Source of the DNA: Gammaproteobacteria bacterium
GTDB taxonomy: Bacteria; Pseudomonadota; Gammaproteobacteria; Xanthomonadales; Xanthomonadaceae
DNA: 11,198 bases
Assembly (NCBI GenBank): GCA_012510865.1
Contig: JAAZHF010000020.1
Coordinates: 1-11,198 of the forward strand
Reading direction: 5' to 3'
The translations under genes were made by a program, and so were the position numbers. This document shows positions 7,527 through 11,198 of this stretch, one piece after another. The notes beneath the pieces are model-generated. The model did not search any database. It was not told where the DNA came from and saw nothing but the letters and a program-made list of their open reading frames with translations. Every line of letters begins with the position of its first letter. The first letter of the stretch is position 1.

Positions 7527-7551
7527 AGCGCCCCGCCGAACGCGGGGCGCT
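7527..7551. terminator. Bidirectional hairpin terminator between converging genes
   Basis: AGCGCCCCGC (7527-7536) pairs perfectly with GCGGGGCGCT (7542-7551) around the 5-base loop CGAAC. It lies between the stop of the dehydrogenase gene (7500) and the stop of glmS (7555-7557), which converge. The following T-tract is poor on both strands (TTCGCTATT on plus, GGGTT on minus), as is common in very GC-rich genomes. Confidence 0.75.
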
Positions 7552-7554
7552 TCG

Positions 7555-9384
<1,830 letters not shown>

Positions 9385-9442
9385 AGGTCAGGGATGCCTG
9401 GGAAAGATGCCGCACAGTCTAACGGGGAAAGCGATCGGGGCT

Positions 9443-9454
9443 GTCCGCGCGGAC
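9443..9454. promoter_or_regulatory. Palindrome A, candidate activator binding site
   Basis: Perfect 12-bp palindrome GTCCGCGCGGAC. It shares the GTCC...GGAC half-sites with palindrome B, and their centres are 21 bp apart (9448.5 and 9469.5), about two helical turns. Its centre is near -98 relative to the predicted sigma-54 start. Read as an upstream activating site for an NtrC-type enhancer-binding protein; that role is inferred. GC-rich palindromes arise more easily by chance in this genome, so the related sequence and spacing are the main support. Confidence 0.5.
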
Positions 9455-9460
9455 GCCGCC

Positions 9461-9485
9461 GGTGTCCGGGCGGACACCCGGACAC
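9461..9485. promoter_or_regulatory. Palindrome B with extra half-site, candidate activator binding site
   Basis: GGTGTCCGGGCGGACACC (9461-9478) is an inverted repeat with 8-bp arms around a 2-base centre. Directly after it a further CGGACAC (9479-9485) repeats the right half. The same stretch can also be read as GTGTCCGGG (9462-9470) pairing with CCCGGACAC (9477-9485) over 6 bases. Its centre is about -77 from the predicted sigma-54 start. Together with palindrome A it looks like a tandem array of dimer sites for one regulator. It could alternatively repress or activate glmS on the other strand. Confidence 0.55.
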
Positions 9486-9503
9486 TGCTCCAGAGTCCTT
9501 GCG

Positions 9504-9516
9504 GATCAGTGACTTG
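9504..9516 (+). promoter_or_regulatory. Possible IHF binding site
   Basis: GATCAGTGACTTG matches 8 of the 9 defined positions of the IHF core WATCARNNNNTTR; only the first base differs. It lies between the palindromes and the -24 element, where IHF commonly bends sigma-54 promoters to bring the activator to the polymerase. The motif is degenerate, so position is most of the support. Confidence 0.3.
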
Positions 9517-9520
9517 CAGT

Positions 9521-9535
9521 TGGCACGGCGCTTGC
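9521..9535 (+). promoter_or_regulatory. Sigma-54 (-24/-12) promoter of the export operon
   Basis: TGGCACGGCGCTTGC fits the RpoN consensus TGGCACG-N4-TTGC completely, with the invariant GG (9522-9523) and GC (9534-9535) exactly 10 bases apart. Transcription would start near 9547, leaving a leader of about 32 bases before the adaptor ATG at 9579. The motif points into the export operon and no gene overlaps it. Sigma-54 promoters need an ATP-driven enhancer-binding protein, consistent with the palindromes upstream. In related bacteria, export operons of this adaptor/ATPase/FtsX-permease type often carry a histidine kinase and a sigma-54 response regulator; those genes would be beyond the right edge. 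Confidence 0.8.
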
Positions 9536-9578
9536 GTCGATACAGGCAGACACCCGCAATGCCAGCCACGGACACTCC

Positions 9579-10883
9579 ATGGATACACCCCGCGCCCGCA
9601 TCCGCGACACCTCCGGCCAGGACCGCGCCCCGGCCTCGACGCAGCCGTCGGCGCGCCGACGCCTGCGCGACCCGCGCGTCGTCGCCGCGGCCGGGGGCGT
9701 GGTGGTGCTCGGGCTCGCGGCCTGGATCGCGGCGGGCTGGAGCAGCGGCGGTCGCTCCTACGACACCTCCCGCATCCGCATCGCCGAGGTCGTCCGCGGC
9801 GACCTCGTCCGCGACCTCACCGCCGACGGTCGCGTGATCGCGGCCAACAGCCCGACCCTGTACGCCATCGCCGTCGGCACGGTGGCGCTGAAGGTGGTCG
9901 CGGGCGACGCGGTCGAAGAAGGCCAGGAACTGGCCGTCATCGACAGCCCCGAGCTGCGCAGCAGGCTGGTGCAGGAAGAGTCGACGCTGGCCAACCTGCA
10001 GGGCGAGGCCAACCGCGCCGTGCTCGACGCGCGCCTCACCCGCTCCGCCGCCCGGAAGCTGCTCGACCAGGCGCTGATCGACGAGGTCGCGGCCGAGCGC
10101 GACGTCGAACGCTACAAGCGTGCCTTCGAAGGCGGCGCGGTCTCGCGCAACGACTACGACCGCGCGCTCGACGGCCTGAAGAAGGCGCAGATCGGCGTCG
10201 CCTCGGCGCGCCAGGACTTCGCGCTGCAGGGCCAGGGCGCCGGCATCGACGCCAGCAACAAGCGGCTCCTCGCCGAGCGCCAGGAGGCGGTGGTGGAGGA
10301 GCTGCGCCGCCAGGTGGACGCGCTGACGCTGCGCGCGCCCTTCGACGGCCAGGTCGGCCAGGTGCAGATCGCCCAAGGCACCAACGTGGCCGCCAACGCG
10401 CCGATCCTCGGCGTGGTCGACCTGTCGCGGTTCGAGGTCGAGATCAGGGTCCCCGAGAGCTTCGCCCGCGACCTGGGGATCGGCATGCCGGCCCAGGTGG
10501 CCAGCGCCGGGAAGCTCTGGCCGGCCGAGATCTCGGCGGTGTCGCCCGAGGTGGTGAACGGCGAGGTCAACGCCCGCCTGCGCTTCACCGACGGCAACCA
10601 GCCGCCCGGCCTGCGGCAGAACCAGAGGCTGTCGGCGCGCATCGTACTGGATACCCGCGAGGACGTGCTGATGGTGGAGCGCGGTCCCTTCCTCGAGCAG
10701 GAAGGCGGCAACTTCGCCTACGTCGTCCAGGGCGGCAGCGCCCAGCGGCGACCGATCCAGGCCGGCGCGACGAGCCTGTCCGCCGTCGAGATCGTCTCGG
10801 GGCTGCAGGCCGGCGAACGCATCGTCGTGTCGGGCAGCGACCAGTTCCAGCAGGCGGACCGCGTCCGCATCTCCGGAGAGTGA
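9579..10883 (+). CDS. MacA/HlyD-like periplasmic adaptor subunit of an ABC export system
   Basis: 434-residue membrane fusion protein that would bridge an inner-membrane ABC exporter and an outer-membrane channel. A basic N-terminal stretch precedes one transmembrane anchor (about 34-54). The two lipoyl half-motifs are at about 88-125 (ALKVVAGDAVEEGQELAVIDSPEL) and 245-282 (LRAPFDGQVGQVQIAQGTNV). They flank a long alpha-helical coiled-coil hairpin (about 126-245). The beta-barrel follows at 283-360 and the membrane-proximal domain at 365-432 (RRPIQAGATSLSAVEIVSGLQAGERIVVSG). Although annotation often calls such proteins RND adaptors, the following gene starts like a MacB/LolD-class ATPase, so an ABC system is meant. 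The ATG at 9579 has no good Shine-Dalgarno; an ATG at 9559 is out of frame. The gene is first in an operon driven by a predicted sigma-54 promoter. The substrate is unknown. Confidence 0.92.
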   Translation: MDTPRARIRDTSGQDRAPASTQPSARRRLRDPRVVAAAGGVVVLGLAAWIAAGWSSGGRSYDTSRIRIAEVVRGDLVRDLTADGRVIAANSPTLYAIAVGTVALKVVAGDAVEEGQELAVIDSPELRSRLVQEESTLANLQGEANRAVLDARLTRSAARKLLDQALIDEVAAERDVERYKRAFEGGAVSRNDYDRALDGLKKAQIGVASARQDFALQGQGAGIDASNKRLLAERQEAVVEELRRQVDALTLRAPFDGQVGQVQIAQGTNVAANAPILGVVDLSRFEVEIRVPESFARDLGIGMPAQVASAGKLWPAEISAVSPEVVNGEVNARLRFTDGNQPPGLRQNQRLSARIVLDTREDVLMVERGPFLEQEGGNFAYVVQGGSAQRRPIQAGATSLSAVEIVSGLQAGERIVVSGSDQFQQADRVRISGE

Positions 10884-10885
10884 CC

Positions 10886-11101
10886 ATGTACGCAACGACC
10901 GGTTTCCCCCACCACCTGCACTGGAGTTCGTTCGAACTGGCCGACGCCGTGCCGCGCCGCCTCAGCGAGCTCTACCACTTCGACCTGCATCCGGGCGACG
11001 GCGACGGCGCGGCCGCGAACCGCGGCGAGCCGCGCCGCCGGTCGGCCCCGGAGCACTACCTGCCGGCCTCCGCCCTTCCCGAACGGTTCCACGTCGACTG
11101 A
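10886..11101 (+). CDS. Unrecognised 71-residue His-rich protein inside the export operon
   Basis: I do not recognise this family. The reading frame starts 2 bases after the adaptor stop, has GGAGAG (10875-10880) 5 bases before its ATG, and ends with TGATG overlapping an in-frame ATG of the ABC ATPase gene. About 90% of codons end in G or C, as in neighbouring genes, which supports real coding. The protein begins MYATTGFPHHLHWSSFELAD and holds seven histidines (9, 10, 12, 31, 35, 57, 69). An amphipathic segment lies near 16-31, a Gly/Asp/Ala-rich linker near 37-47, an Arg cluster at 50-52, and a tail ending ALPERFHVD. It has no signal peptide, transmembrane helix or cysteine, so it is probably cytoplasmic. 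A metal-binding, regulatory or transporter-accessory role is possible but not supported by homology. Confidence 0.7.
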   Translation: MYATTGFPHHLHWSSFELADAVPRRLSELYHFDLHPGDGDGAAANRGEPRRRSAPEHYLPASALPERFHVD

Positions 11102-11131
11102 TGGACGCCGCCGCCCACCCACCCCAGGAAC

Positions 11132-11136
11132 AAGGA
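11132..11136 (+). promoter_or_regulatory. Ribosome binding site choosing the ABC ATPase start
   Basis: AAGGA lies 6 bases before the ATG at 11143. An in-frame ATG at 11101 overlaps the stop of the small gene upstream and would add 14 residues (MDAAAHPPQEQGSA). Those look like translated leader rather than protein, and the family normally begins close to MLDMRQVTKVY, so 11143 is preferred. Confidence 0.6.
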
Positions 11137-11142
11137 TCCGCC

Positions 11143-11198
11143 ATGCTGGACATGCGCCAGGTCACCAAGGTCTACCGCACCGAGCTGGGCGAGACGCA
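11143..11198 (+). CDS. ABC transporter ATP-binding protein, N-terminus only (cut by window edge)
   Basis: Only about 18 codons are visible: MLDMRQVTKVYRTELGET. This is the typical first beta-strand of MacB/LolD-class ATPases, where 'I/L-x-M-x-x-V-x-K-x-Y' precedes the Walker A about 30 residues later. It follows a MacA-like adaptor on the same strand, so it is most likely the ATPase of that exporter, with FtsX-type permeases expected next. Walker motifs are beyond the window, so the call rests on the first residues and context. Confidence 0.75.
   Translation, partial: MLDMRQVTKVYRTELGET

Overview
The window looks like chromosomal DNA from a high-GC gammaproteobacterium of the Xanthomonadaceae/Lysobacteraceae type (Lysobacter, Luteimonas or a relative). 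The reasons are the very high GC with G or C at almost every third codon position, the protein families present, and a GTAG-type repeat (the 'GTAGGAGCGGCT...' palindrome common in that family) between two genes. This placement is inferred from pattern recognition, not from a database search. No tRNA, rRNA, CRISPR array, insertion sequence or phage gene is visible, so most of the window is ordinary core or metabolic DNA.

Left part, minus strand (28-5415): reading in the direction of transcription, prpD (2-methylcitrate dehydratase) is followed 78 bases later by a Pat/PatZ-type protein (an NDP-forming acyl-CoA synthetase fused to a GNAT acetyltransferase). After a GTAG REP-like inverted repeat comes dinB (DNA polymerase IV). 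A perfect 14-bp inverted repeat fills the prpD-pat junction. prpD and pat may be one propionate-linked unit, because Pat enzymes are known to control acyl-CoA synthetases, including the propionyl-CoA synthetase PrpE.

Middle, plus strand (5669-7500): a four-helix membrane protein of the DUF2231 type overlaps by ATGA with a lipoprotein of the PQQ-dependent glucose/sorbosone dehydrogenase family. They form a small, translationally coupled periplasmic redox pair. It ends in a strong hairpin shared with glmS, which converges from the right.

Right part: glmS (glucosamine-6-phosphate synthase, first step of amino-sugar supply for the cell envelope; minus strand, 7555-9384) is divergent from an export operon on the plus strand. 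The operon begins with a MacA/HlyD-like periplasmic adaptor (9579-10883). It continues with an unrecognised 71-residue His-rich protein (10886-11101), then the start of an ABC-transporter ATPase (11143 to the window edge).

The most notable feature is the 194-bp glmS/adaptor intergenic region. It holds a near-perfect sigma-54 (-24/-12) promoter reading into the export operon, a plausible IHF site just upstream, and two palindromes of related sequence whose centres lie 21 bp apart, with an extra half-site. This is the layout expected for an operon activated by an NtrC-type enhancer-binding protein. Together with the unknown small protein inside the operon, it is the best candidate for something undescribed here.
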